Assembly: GCA_034440635.1 (NCBI GenBank)
Contig: JAOTON010001700.1
Span: forward strand, 248,001 to 312,000
Length of the DNA: 64,000 bases
Direction of reading: 5' to 3'
Source of the DNA: Lepas anatifera
Taxonomy: Eukaryota > Arthropoda > Thecostraca > Lepadidae
Below, piece after piece: positions 12,849 through 25,070 of this stretch (its first letter is position 1; each line of letters opens with the position of its first letter). The position numbers and the translations under genes were made by a program. A model generated the notes under the pieces. The model was given only the letters and a program-made list of their open reading frames with translations. It was not told the DNA's origin and made no database searches.

Positions 12849-15393
12849 GGGCCTTGACCATGACTGAGGCCCCATAGTCATGCTTTGATGTAACCCAACC
12901 CGACATTTTCATCTATTTTTTATTTCATTACGGCCATCCCCAACAGGCATACTTACCCAATTACAGGGAGTATTGGCGTCGGTGCTTGCTTCTTCTACTT
13001 AGCCTGGCTTCAATCATGACGGCTCATAGAAAATCTAAACCCAAATTTATTCCCAAAAACTTCAACCGAACACACGTGGAGAAATGCCATTTGTGGAACA
13101 GCCTGAACGGTCGAGATCACAGTTTGATTTGGAAGACTCTCTGGCACTGACCTGACCTGACCTGGTGCGATGTCTGGATTTGGGGTGCCCAGGCACCCTC
13201 TTTTTCATATTGGACAGTGCAACTCGATTTCTTGTGTTTAAGTGGGCTGTAGTGTTTTGAAAATATTCTTTATTATACAATGTGTTCTCTAAACGCTGAA
13301 GAAATTGACGGTTTTCAGATTTGGGGGCCCCCGATAGTTTTCGAAAATCCACGTTAGTATGAAAGATCCATTGAGAGTGCCCTCTTCAGACCAAACATTC
13401 CATCTCATATAACTTTTGAGCATCGCCATAGAGTTTTAGTTTTCGTGGTATGGCGTCAATAATGTGAAGCGTGAAGTGTACAACATCCAAAATGTTGTAG
13501 TCCCGATTGAAGTTGTGTGCCTTTTCACCATCCAACACGGAGCAAAACAGCACGTGCTTCCCTCTTCTGGTATATTATCTGGTTGCACTTCGGCAGTACT
13601 GTCTATTTGTTCTCACCCTCTATAACTCATCCGACGGTGAAGTTTTACTTTTATGTACACCTCTCTCATCATTCCCTCGGTTACCTACGGGCCGGGTCCC
13701 ACTCCTCTCCACTCAGCAGAAACTCATCTCGCGACGCTCCTGCATTCAGCGAACTCAGCCGCCAGCTAGCCTGTGCTTACTCTGCCGCCGTCTCGCCTGT
13801 ACCGAAGAGCAGCCTCGGACAGTGGAACATACGATCAAGCTACTAAAGGGCTAGAAGTATTCGCCAGGGCTATAGACCACTAGGTTTGGGACTCCCAATT
13901 TTGAAGCATGGATCAGTAGGTGCATGGTTCTGCAGCCATTTAAATCCCCATTTTTGGGACTCTAATTCCAAATATAGGTAATCATTGAACACTCAAAGAT
14001 GTTCCATTTTATAATGAAGTCAATTATTATACAAACATATCAAATGAAGCGGTTTCCTGTTATTTTTCGTAACTGCATGGTAGAACCAGAGCATATGAAC
14101 CAGAACCATTCAGAACCAGAACCATCCAGGGCCAGAACTACTCCTTTTCTAATATACATAAACATTGAATACTCAAGGTTGCTTCATTTTCAAATGTTTA
14201 AGGTTATTGATATACCTACTAATCTATTTAAAAAACATTAGTGTGTGGTTTTTTAGTCATTTTTGGTAGCCGCCCTCTCCCTTGGAAGTACCTAAGAAAT
14301 AATTCACAGTATAAGAAAACATCCACAAAAACATGCACGCTATCGTCCTTAGGTAGCCACCAATTGCCATTTTTTATTGAAAGAAATAGTCATTTATTGC
14401 ATTAAAAATAACCTCACTGCAAATTTTTCGTAAAATCCCTGACGAGTGCATAAAGTAGAGCAGTACCAAATGCTGATTGTGTGGGGTACTTTTACCAGTT
14501 ACTTGTCAAATCTCGCCCGGCTTTGCAGCCGACGGCGCCTGACGTTACGTATCTGGGTGGGTCTCAACCATAAGACTCCATAAACGACATGCCTCTTCTT
14601 ATCTCTTTCTAATCAGAACGTTCAAGGGTTTGTGTGCTTGTTTATCTTTTAAACAGCCCTAACTCTTTCTTTATATCAAAACCCAAAAGTCAAATTTAAG
14701 AAAATCATTCGGGAAAGTGGAAGTGCTTCATTTTCTCAGTCTATTTTGAAGATTCTACTTAAGTGAAATTGTGACCTGAAAAGTGTGAAGAATCCAATGG
14801 CTCAGTTCTAGCTGGAAGCGAAACATCTATCACATTTATAACCAACTCAGGCTGTTAACTCGTCCCTTACCACAAGTGAGGGCCCAGCCTATCATTACGT
14901 TCAACTACCGATCGTCTGACCATGTCCTGTCACAAGTACCGTGCCGAATTCTGCGCATGACACAAATTAATAAAAGCATCGCCGTCCCCGGAGTAAAAAT
15001 TGTTCAGAGCGCATTTCACTCATCCCTGGCCAATTTGTGATTTATCGGAATTCCGACTGTGATCGGTTATTTTCACTCTGCTCGAGTTTTCGCGAATCTC
15101 TGATGACCAGGAAGCGTGCCGCGGGTGCCGCGATTGCGCAACGGCCAATGCGGCGATTGCGGCGCACAGTATCGCCAGATGTGCGGCAGCCGCGCCGGCG
15201 GCCCACCCAGCGGGCAGCGCTCCGCGTCGCGACGCGGCTCCAACACGTGCCGCGAGCTGCTCTGTAATTACCAGCCAGCGCTGACCGACCTATTTGTCAA
15301 GTCCGGCCAGTCGAGTCTCTCAGCTTTTCTATGTCTTGCATCTCAGCTGCCGGCCCAGCGGGAACGAAAAAAGGTGAGCGATGGTAATAGTCT
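12849..15393. other. Intergenic DNA
   Basis: Short imperfect repeats of GAACCAGAACCAT-type words occur at 14085-14140. The CpG-rich block at 15105-15275 is listed separately. No gene recognised. Confidence 0.45.
15105..15275. promoter_or_regulatory. Small CpG-rich block, unassigned
   Basis: GCGCAACGGCCAATGCGGCG and following sequence are CpG-dense. The plus strand from 15116 encodes a Cys- and Arg-rich stretch (GQCGDCGAQYRQMCGSRAGG) with no convincing homology. It may be an exon or promoter of an unknown gene. Confidence 0.3.
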
Positions 15394-16393
15394 GAACCAG
15401 ACTTGCTGGGTCGCGACTGAGAGTCAGAGTCGACTCTGAGCCGACGATTCACTGCGGGATTTGAGTTGAGGAGTCGATTCAATTGCTCCAAAAGATGAGT
15501 TGAGTCCGAATCACAATTAATTTTCAAGCCGCGCGTCAGAGTTGGGTAGCCACAACATATTTATTTAGAAACTCATCATATGCCCAAATGGATATTGAGT
15601 TGACTCAGCGTCTAAATTTTCGGAACAACTGTGCTCAAATGGAATACAATTATTTCAAAGGAAAACTGAAATAGTAATTCGAGTTTCTTATTTGTTCGAT
15701 GTCTTGATGCGACTTTTTTGTTGTTGCTTTTGATTTGATAATTATTTTGGGTATTCTATACGGTTGTCATGTGGTAATGAACAAGTAATGTTTTTGATAT
15801 CCACACCAGGCTTAGTGAGTGAATGCAGAGTGGCCACTAACACCCACATACAGAAGAAGGGAAGGCCAGTACTGTCATTTCCTACAGGTGAAGAAAACTT
15901 CTCTGGACCGTTTCTGGCACTTGGTATGTAGCCAATTCCTCTGTTCATACTATGACAGATACAAGGAGAATTCAACGACCTTAGGGACGCGGGATCACCA
16001 GAATTTCGAAGGAACGTTTTGAATTGAAGAAAACTGGGAGGAATAGATCTGCAACCCTCCATAGGTACCTACCATCCTCCAAAAACGCAATATAATATTT
16101 CACTTTTGAAACCTTTTTATCGATAAGCCGTCCTCAAATCCCCGTAGGTATCAAAGCAAGTACCTTTTTGGAATGCAAATGTTTGGAAACTTAATTGTCT
16201 CACTCTTTTTAGTGAAATGGTCTTATAATAAATATTAAGTCAGTTGAATCGACTCACTTCTGGATGTCGTTTGAATCAGAACCGAATCAGTGGGTCAATG
16301 CGTTGCATTAAGTCTGAATCAGAGCCAGCCATTAAGCCGTGAGTCAGAGTTGAGTCGGCTCAAAAAGTTTCGAGTCTTCAGCAAGTCTGGTCC
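15394..16393. mobile_element. 1-kb inverted-repeat element with GAGTC-rich ends
   Basis: ACCAGACTTGCT at the left end is inverted as AGCAAGTCTGGT at the right. Both subterminal regions (15410-15540 and 16235-16375) are packed with GAGTC, GAATC and GACTC motifs in both orientations, such as GAGTCAGAGTCGACTCTGAG. Such arrays usually are transposase-binding sites. Internal open frames are short and unrecognised. Confidence 0.6.
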
Positions 16394-17223
16394 TGACGCG
16401 TCTGTCTATATCCCGGCTCGAACATTTTACAAGTTTTTGCTGTAGAAGTTTATGAATCAGAGTCGTGCGATATCGATTGAAGGAGTTTTCAGCTGAAGAA
16501 ATTCTGCTTTCGCGCGCCTTGTTGTTTCACTGCCATTTTTTTGCATGCCCTGATTAGCGTCCAGGAGCAGTGATTGTCCACAACTCGATACCAGGAAAGA
16601 AACACTCTGTTTTTCGTTAGTAACGGCTACGAAAAATCTATTTTGTAGCGTAGACCTGCTATTGAAGGACGCAAGACGGAACACACCTTCTACGGCATGG
16701 CTGAGGGTGGTTCCGGAACCGAAGGCTGACTCCCCACCCCCAGGCTTTGAGACTCGACCGTCTAATTGTCCGTCTCAGTCAAAGCTAATGGAAGACGAAT
16801 GTGCGGTGGGCCGCTCCAGTAACCTTCTTAACGGAGCGTTTAGTTTCGCATTAGAGCACTTGCTGTGTGGCTGCTAAGAACAGTCTGAGACAGTTACCAG
16901 ACGCATCCGCTTCGTCCAGGATTCGCGAGTGTTTCGCGGACTGGTAGAAATCCTCGCCAGGCACCGCCCCGCTGCCAAACCGTGTTGCGTAACCGATAAT
17001 GGTATGATATTGAGGCCCGAGGCTGATCACACCGATTGACTACAATTGAATGGTGACTCGCGTACTGGTACTCCAAGGTTCTTTTCGTGTGTTCCTGACT
17101 GAGAGTCGAGAGGAAAATATTTACCGTCCTACAGATCGCCCTTAATCACCAATGTCACCCCTGTCTGCCACTGATCCTTCGTTACAGCCATGGTAACTTT
17201 TCTCACATCAAGCAAGACCAGCT
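16394..17223. other. Intergenic DNA, nothing recognised
   Basis: Open frames are short and show no family signature or splice pattern. Confidence 0.45.
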
Positions 17224-17513
17224 CAGGGGCGTAGCCAGGATTTCGCTCAGTGGGGGAGGCGGCGCCCTGAAAAGGGCCCCTGCGACAGCACTAAAAGGGT
17301 CCTGATGGGTAAAAATGACCCTGCTTGTTACAGAATGCTGAAGAGGGCTTAAGAGGGTATGAAATTTCAGAAGAGCTGTCTGGTATGAAATTTCAAATTT
17401 GGCCACAGCCCATAGTGCGGGCGAGCCGTGCTTTGCACGGCCCGTGTCCTCAGGGGGGCCCTTAGGTGGGGGGGGGTGGCTGTCCCTGCCGCCCCCCCTT
17501 GGCTACGCCCCTG
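17224..17513. mobile_element. hAT-like MITE with 8-bp target duplication
   Basis: Ends CAGGGGCGTAGCCAGG and CCTTGGCTACGCCCCTG are inverted. The flanks GACCAGCT and GACCACCT differ at one of 8 positions. CAGGGGCG ends plus 8-bp duplications point to hAT. About 290 bp. Confidence 0.75.
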
Positions 17514-17537
17514 GACCACCTCGAATGTGAATGCATA

Positions 17538-17847
17538 CAGGGGCGGATCCAGAAGATGCCCAAGGGGGCTAGCCTTGATAGGGAGGCCCAGCCTCCTCGA
17601 AGGAGTCTGGATTACCTTTGGGGGCCCGACCGTGCAATGTATACATTTTCGTTAGAAAGCGTACATGTAAAACTGTCATCGAGCAAAACAATAAAAAAAT
17701 CACCAAAGAAATGACACTCTTCGTTCCTTTTTTCTTTTCAAGGGGTGTATAAGTTTACTCGGAGAGGGTGGGGGGCAGAAGAGGGTTTGGCCTCTATTTT
17801 GCTTTTGAAGAGGCATAGCCGGACTGGTCCCCCTGGATCCACCCCTG
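17538..17847. mobile_element. hAT-like MITE, adjacent to the previous one
   Basis: Ends CAGGGGCGGATCCAG and CTGGATCCACCCCTG are inverted. I see no matching 8-bp duplication at its flanks. About 310 bp. Confidence 0.65.
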
Positions 17848-17970
17848 CCCAAATACACATATTAGACTACTGAAAAGGATAAGACTAAATTAACCATTGG
17901 GTTTTAGTTTTAATATTTTGGCGTGTTCGAAACGAAAGGAAATATAGCTTGGGCCGTTACTGAAATGTTA

Positions 17971-19005
17971 TTAACCCTCGCCCCACCGGGGCCCATCGAT
18001 GGCCCCCCTAAGGTTTTTCCGAGATAGCAGAAAAACGACGAGGCGCAGCACCGCGGTTGAGAGCTCTACCTCTTACTGCATCATTTTCCCATCATCCCTG
18101 AAATTTTTTAACCGGGGTCACCCAAGGTCAGGTCATAAGACGAGGTCAACCAAGGTCACCTCACTTCAACTTTAGAGCTCTGTAAGAGCTACATTTCAAA
18201 GTCAATCTATTTGAAACTTCCTACACTTCATGACCCCTCTAGGGTCTACAAGGTGTATATCCGGGATTTTTCGATTTCGCGCCCTGAGGTCAGGTCACGA
18301 GGCGACCTCTCCCATTGGAAAAGCATGGGGAAAAGCTGTTTCATGATATAAAAGCCACAAAAATGATTACAAATACTCAGACTGCTCAGAACAGCGTTTT
18401 TGGACACACTTTCACGGATCCCAGGGGTCATATTTTCCCTTTGAATTTTCCAAGGTCAACCAAGGTCACCAGGGGTCAAAAACAGTATTTTGACAATAAC
18501 TTTTGACCTAATTAAGCTAGAGCGCTGAAACAAACACCATCGTGTTTGTCTTGTCACTGGCTTTCATTTGATATACGGCAAGGTTACTTTGTGACCTTTC
18601 GTGAGCTCAGGTCATATTAGGTCACAAGGTGACCTCTGGAGGTCAAACCACTGGCGGGAGGTCTTTACCTTCCACATAGCGGAAAAAGGACTGGCAATTT
18701 CCTATCAAATATACTTTACCAGACCTCAATAGCTCTAATGACATAAGAGTTATGCCCAGTTTGCTTAATCATTGCATATTTAAGTAAAAATAGCCTATCT
18801 TGACCTAATTTGACCTCTGGAGGTCAAACCATTGACCTGAGCACTAAAACATGTGAAGTAATTTCTTACTGAATTCACACGAGCCTTCTAGTGCATTTTG
18901 CAGATTTGCGCTAACGCCCATATGTTCGGAGTTAGAGGGGGGGGCCATCGATGGCCCCCCGGTGGGGCGAAGATGGCGCCGGACCCCCGGTGGGGCGCGG
19001 GTTAA
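17971..19005. mobile_element. 1.03-kb TTAA-flanked element, family B, AGGTCA-rich
   Basis: Flanked by TTAA on both sides, with inverted ends CCCTCGCCCCACCGGGG and CCCCGGTGGGGCGCGGG and an inner palindrome GGGCCATCGATGGCCCC near each end. CCC ends next to TTAA fit piggyBac-type elements. The body carries at least 17 AGGTCA or TGACCT hexamers. No transposase-like frame is visible. Confidence 0.8.
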
Positions 19006-19204
19006 ACTACTGAAAAAGGATAAAGGCTAAATTACACCATATGCGGTTTTCGTTACAAGTTTTACCATACTTTTGGCGTATTCTGAAAACGAAAGAAGAA
19101 AAATATACGTCCGGGCCTTCCAGATACTGAAACTTCCGATTAGCCATTAACCAAGAGATCGCTCTATATCCATTATCTGACCAATGTTCTCAGGAGAGCA
19201 ATGA

Positions 19205-19765
19205 GGTGTGGATACGGGCCCGTACCAACTTGGAGCCCGTGTGATATATAAGTTGGTCTTCAAAACTCTAGTGGTCCGCAAAAGTGTGAATTGGCCCTTA
19301 CATTATTAGGTTAGGCCCGCTCAATGTTGTGGTAGATATCCACAACTGCAGGGACCCGGAAATCTTTGGACGGAGCACGGTTATCTCAGGCCCCACCAAA
19401 CTCCCAGGGTCCCACAAAAGTTTAGATGGGGCCCGTGCTAGGTCAGGGCGGCACAAAACGGGGGACTTGTGCGAGCTAAGAGTTAAACACATCTCATTGA
19501 GTTCGGAAACCCTCGCGGGTTTACGTGGGGCTCATTACAGCCTGAGGGCCTGTAAGGTTCAGGAGTGGTTCTGCAAAGCTCTAAGTGCCCGCGGAAGTTG
19601 GTAAAGCCCGTGGAATTTAGGGGCCCTCTTTCTTTGCGCTGTATTCAGCGTGAATCCCCACAGCTTGGGGGCCCGTAAGATTCATGCGCGGGTCTGCAAA
19701 ACTTTAGGGGCCCACAGAAGTTAGGGTGGAGTCCGTGTAATTTGTGGGGCCCGCAAAAAAACAAT
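19205..19765. repeat. GGGCCC-rich degenerate array (locus 1)
   Basis: GGGCCCGT, GGGGCCC, GGGGCCCGCAA and similar blocks recur at roughly 30-nt spacing, often followed by CAAAACTTTAG- or GTAAGATTCATG-like text also found at 32040-32560. Confidence 0.55.
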
Positions 19766-21644
19766 AAGTATGAAAACTCCACATGGTGTGCCATTTGCGG
19801 CAGTAGCGGGGACGGCGCGCAGCGGCGCTGAGGACGCCCCGTCATAGGGAAAACGGTCGATTTTTGGGGAAAGATCATAATGATGATAAAATGGCAAAAT
19901 TTCGGGTATATCCAGCTAGCATGTTATAACAAATAGTTCATCGTTATTTAGAAAGATCCTGTTTCATTATGTTAAGTTAGCCGAACTACCCGCCGATTGG
20001 ATTCCTGTGAGACATTGCAGAGCCCTTTTAACATGGGCCTGATGCGGTATTTGGTGTCCCCATTTGCTTCTCTGCGGGAATTCAGCCAAGTCATTCGGAT
20101 GGTGTAATAGATAACGGCACCTTTTTCTGACCAGATTGTGAGATTAAAACATTTTGAGTACATGTTCACCATTATTTATTTCTGGCAACCGCCTTTTTTA
20201 GTTGAAATCAGGCTATTTTTGCAGCCGTCTTGGTGGTCACTTGAAGTGGTATAATTTTGGCGTGACATTTTACACACCGCATCATTCATTACTCGAAAAA
20301 AGTATGCATATGGTGCGCTTAGCCTCCTGTCATTGGCTTGTAAAATGCTAAAAACTACTCTATTGCGTGGAATCCTGCTGAACGCCAGCAAATGTTTTAG
20401 CTGCGCTGAGGGACTTTAAATCCCGCAGAGTGAGAAATCGTGTGCGTGACTGGTCATCTCCCCAGCTTTAGAAACGCTCACTAGATGTCCAACAGTGTTG
20501 ACTTTTGACACTGGCAGACTCAGCTGCGTAATTCCGGGAGGGCACTGCGGGCATCTATTGTCATGAAAGGGTGGATGCGTATTCCATCTCGTGCGGGTCG
20601 CTCAGGTGTTTGTTCAGTTCCCCGAGCGGGACCGCCGGCTCGGCGACTATTTTTAACGGCGGACGGTTACGTGGGGGCCGAGGCTGCTGGGAAACAGGTT
20701 TCAGAACCATAATTACACGAATTCAGAAGGCATGAACAAAATTGAATGTTTTATGGTACTGTTCCCCGTCTAACTGGATTTTGGAGTCCGCACAGGGGTA
20801 AATAATTTATACGGATAATTTTTATTTCCATTATTTTTCAACCACTGAAGTTGAACAAAAATATAGCATTCCTATAGCAGCCAATTCATTAGCAGGCACC
20901 ATGTACCCGACCTGGAAATGTGTCATGATGCCCGCACTTTAGGGATACAGCAGGCGTAGGAAAATTGACATAATTTTGGAAAGTAATCATTTATGTATCA
21001 TAAGAAGTATATTTCCAATGTCTTACAGGGCTATTCATACTTGTGATATTGTCCAACATTTAACAAGCCCTGGCGGGGGACTCTGAATATTTACACTTTG
21101 ATCTGCCTGTGAATGATGTTTTTCTCTGTTCGGTCTTAGATGCTTTCCCCATGTATTGTACTTGGTATTATCAAATACGCTAGCATAAACGCGAAACTCC
21201 CATAATCACAAAACCTGAGCACGCCTATAGCAAATTATCATAGTAAAACAAAGGTTAGTTAGTTACGGGCTTTTTATAGGGCGTACTGTGCAAAGCACCT
21301 TTGCCCGCCTCTAAAGTAATAAAGTAAAGGGTTGGGAGTATAGTATGTTTACTTTTGTTCCTACCAGCTGTCTTGCGAGCAGTCTATTCACATTCCAATT
21401 ACATTTGAGCCGCACCCCCCCCATTTTAGTAAAGAAGCCATTTTTCACTTCTTTCGTCACCGGCTTCTGACAACAGCGATGACGACGAGACGAGACCGGA
21501 AAAACTATTAGAATAGAAGCCGTTTCTCACTTCGTTCGTCACCGGCTTCTGACCACGACGAGACTCGCCGAGCGGCCAGTATAGAGCCGCTTGAGAAATC
21601 TTAATCCGCTTCGCTCCATGGATTTTGTCATGCGGCTCTGATAA
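19766..21644. other. Intergenic DNA, nothing recognised apart from the 21436 duplication
   Basis: AT-rich with short open frames. No gene, RNA or further repeat was seen. Confidence 0.45.
21436..21570. repeat. Direct duplication of about 50 bp
   Basis: GAAGCCATTTTTCACTTCTT and GAAGCCGTTTCTCACTTCGT, each followed by CGTCACCGGCTTCTGAC and a GACGAGAC-containing stretch, stand 82 bp apart. Confidence 0.7.
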
Positions 21645-22101
21645 TTAAAGAGAATGTGGCACCTTTATAGCGTGATTTTATCTCTGATAGCTAAGTTGTA
21701 AAGCAAGTCGGAAAACCCGGTACTTTATATATCATTTGTGTTGGAACTCGATATTTCCGTAGAAGAAAGCTAAAACCTACCCGAAATGAATCTCTCATGT
21801 ATTTCTCGCCAGGCGGCCATTGTTGTGAGCTACTGGTGTGACGACATATGCTGACGTCACGATGAGCATCAGCCAATCGAAGCCCTTGAAGCGTTTCGAG
21901 TATGGTAGTGGTTGCCAGATCATGACATCATCCACAGGCGGATATTTATTTATTTTCCTAGAGGAGCATTTTAAAAATCAAAATATCGAAGTTATTGTAC
22001 TTTTGCCAGTGAAATCATGAGCGGTTTCATTATTTTCGGCCAAAAGTACGCCTAATTACACTAAATTTCGGGATTCGACCAAGGTGCCACATTCCCTTTA
22101 A
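21645..22101. mobile_element. TTAA-flanked MITE, family A
   Basis: Ends are TTAAAGAGAATGTGGCACCT at 21645 and AGGTGCCACATTCCCTTTAA at 22101. The same internal blocks as in the copies at 22131-22579 and 42801-43257 are present. No coding capacity. Confidence 0.87.
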
Positions 22102-22130
22102 GGAAAGTTTAACACTGTTTTGACATTTCA

Positions 22131-22579
22131 TTAAAGGGAATGTGACACCTTGGGCGCATCCCGGACTTTAGTGTAATTAGAAGGTATTTTTAGCCAAAAA
22201 TCCTGAAAACGTCCAAGATTTCTTTGAAAAATGTAGGTACAACAAACTCATTATTTTTATTTTCTAACATGCTCCTCAAGGGAAAAAACAAACCTCTGCC
22301 TGTGGATGACGTCATGATCTGGCAACTTCTGCCATATTCAATAGACTTCAAGGGTTTCAATTGGCTGACTACTCACCGTGACGTCATAATATCGTCATGC
22401 CAACAGCTGACAACTGTGGCCGGCCGCTTGGGTAAATTTCAGGCAGGTTTTTAGCTTTTCTCTGCGAAAATTTTTAGTTTCAATACATGTGATATATTGA
22501 GTACCGGGTTTTTCGGCATGCTTTACAACTTGGCTATCTCATTTAAAATCACGTTATAGAGGAGCCACATTCCCTTTAA
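22131..22579. mobile_element. TTAA-flanked MITE, family A, opposite orientation
   Basis: Ends are TTAAAGGGAATGTGACACCT and GAGCCACATTCCCTTTAA. Its body is the reverse complement of the copy that ends 29 bp to the left, so the pair forms a large inverted repeat. Confidence 0.87.
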
Positions 22580-23479
22580 AGAGGGGGTGGTTGCCCGTAC
22601 CCTAAAGCATATAATTCTCCATATCCATGCTCTCAGAAGCATGTATGCAGGCATTTTACGAACTGTTTGGCAGGTATTATACCCAGGTTGCCTTGGTGAA
22701 ACATATCCTGAGTCATGGCGCGTACTTAACAAGTTTACCCCCAATGGTGTGTTTTAACCGAATGCATTGATATACAAATATTAGAAAGCAATCAAAGAAA
22801 GGATGCGGATGATGCACGGGAATAGACATCATGGTTTAAAGAAGTGTCATCGCATTTAGTCATCAAGGGTATGCGCCTTATTTTTTGTTATGTTAACGTC
22901 CACGTTATTGCATGCCAGCGTGCATGGTTGACAAATTCCGTGAGAATATATCCAATAGCAATATGACACTCTTTCCATGAATACTATCACTTCACAATTA
23001 TTCCACGATTATGAACCACTTTTCGTGGTGTAACAGAGCATGTACGCTGATGCCTTTCTCGCTTCTATTGCCGGCACTTCCTTGAGCGAGGTATCGTTAA
23101 CGTAGTACCATCGATCTTCCGACTGGTTCTAGCAGAAGGCAGTGTAGTCGCCGGTCTTAAAGTATTGTCAAAATCGTATGTTTAGATTACGAATCGATGT
23201 AGTGAAATTTATCATCTTAAAGATGATTAGCAAAACAATAACGTTTTTTTTCACCCAGAAGTCTTAAATAGAGTGCATACGTTAGGATAAAACAGCTTTG
23301 ACTCTGACAAAGTGTAAAACCTGTATCCATGATGAACTGCCGAGGATCCAACGTTCACTTGTCCAGTAACGGATTTAATCAAAAAGTTGGGGAGACTGTC
23401 TGGGTAAAATAGTGATTTTCTTTTTAGGAAAGGCCAAAATCAGACAGGGTTGATAAGATCTGGCTGTTGGCGAGAAAGG

Positions 23480-24150
23480 AGGGGAGGGGATTCGGCTAGG
23501 CTGCTCTCGACTGGACATCACTCAAGACAAGACACAAAATCCGCAAACTGGAAGTTCTTCCACAACCTCACTCGTGGAAATTTGTGCAACTATATCCAAA
23601 GTATTTTACATTATTGGAGGAAGAACAATACGGATAGATCACTCCGAAACGCGCACCAAAGAACTGAATTAGTGCAAGGAACAACAAAATCCAAAATATA
23701 TTTTCTGCCAGTCACAACTAAAATTGTCAACAAACTACCAGAACAAATCAGGATAAGCGTATCAAATAAACCCTTTGAAAAACAAGTGGGAGAATATTTG
23801 CGAAGTAGGCAACCACCCAAGTATTATGAATATGGCTCAAAATTCTAAGCTCCCTCTTGATGTCATTGAGATTTAAGAGACGGCATGTCAAAACTGAACG
23901 CCCAGACAAATCAAGTCCAATTATTTGCATCGCCCTTCTGCCTTTGTGCCTATAACAACGAAGAGACCATATACTACTTTTTGTGCTGCCTAAGAAAAGC
24001 AAATCATCGAAGTTTAGTGGAACATAGTATTGGTCAAATTATCGGTACAAGTTTTACAGCCCTGAACAATAGACAAGAGCTAGATATCCTACTTCACGGA
24101 AATTCACTAAGTAATGAGAAGGGTAATGCTGTAGCATGCAAAACCATTTA
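23480..24150 (+). pseudogene. 3' remnant of a non-LTR retrotransposon reverse-transcriptase ORF
   Basis: Two plus-strand frames (to 23848 and 23885-24151) read like the end of a LINE ORF2. The first has KIYFLPVTTKIVNKLPEQIR followed by FEKQVGEYL, the usual N-x-LP-x-x-I...F-x-x-x-L-x-x-YL pattern downstream of the RT palm. The second has CLCAYNNEETIYYFLCCLR and LDILLHGNSLSNEKGN, matching the degenerate zinc-knuckle-like C terminus of LINEs. A frame shift and stops separate them, so it is a dead 5'-truncated copy. The clade (CR1/L2/Jockey-like) is not decided. Confidence 0.65.
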
Positions 24151-24654
24151 ATTCATAATCAATAGCAAGATATTTGAAATAAATGAACGTTCATTTATAA
24201 CAAATTCAGACGAAGTTGTACATCTTCGGCGCGGTGGGACAGTGACCTCAGCCGTTGTGGGTGGCCATGGGTTTGAAGCGGCGGTATATTGACGGATATT
24301 AATGGTACAAAAATTCGTGAGGGGCTGGATAGTTAAGAGCGTTGATGCGCTTTTTCACCGATCGAGACGTTTGTTTCACGTTTGAAATACTCTGATAACA
24401 AAATAAACTTTGTTGTTGCTGGGGCATGGCCAGGCTGGACCCCTGGATCTGCCCTTGAGTTTGCCAGTCTATCGTCACACTTTGTTTTGTACCACTTGGT
24501 CCTGAACAAATCAGCTTAGCCTATTTGATTGAACTATGTAAGGTGTTATTTCTACCACTCCTGATTCCGAGAAGTGTCAGGGTGACTAAAAAGTCGTGGC
24601 GGGAAGAAAACAAGCTCGTCCCCGTCGTCTCGCCGCTCCTGCCGCGATCCCCTG

Positions 24655-24735
24655 TGAGGTTGTCTGGGTGGGATCGAACCCACTCACAGGTGCAGGTGCG
24701 TGGCCATTGTAGTCAACTGAAAGCGAGTCGCCAAA
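24655..24735 (-). repeat. tRNA-like B-box sequence
   Basis: On the minus strand GTGGGTTCGATCCCACCCAG is a B box with a self-complementary GTGGG/CCCAC stem. The 5' half (GGCGACTCGCTTTCAGTTGA) is too degenerate to be a working A box. Probably an old SINE fragment. Confidence 0.4.
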
Positions 24736-25017
24736 ATAGTGTCATCAGTCAAGGATTTGACAGTCTGAGGCCTCCCTCTCTTGTAAAAGGGTCGAATGAT
24801 ACCCAGCCGTGCTTTTCGTATCCTACAGCTTGTACAAATACGTATTTCACCATGCTCAGTGCCTCAACACATTCTCCCAGAGGCTAGTGACATCGAAATG
24901 AGAACTCTGTCCCTATCCAATGATTTGTTTTTAACTGTCGCGTTCACTTGGATGGCCTAAGAAATCTGCGGGTTTTGTGTTAACTCGGGAATGGCTCAAA
25001 GGCCGGTAGATACAATA

Positions 25018-25070
25018 CAATAACGGAATAACGGAATAACGGAATAATAAATACATACAATAACGGAATG
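25018..25070. repeat. AATAACGG short tandem repeat
   Basis: AATAACGG is repeated three to four times (25018-25047) and again near 25060-25068 after a short AT-rich spacer. Confidence 0.75.
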
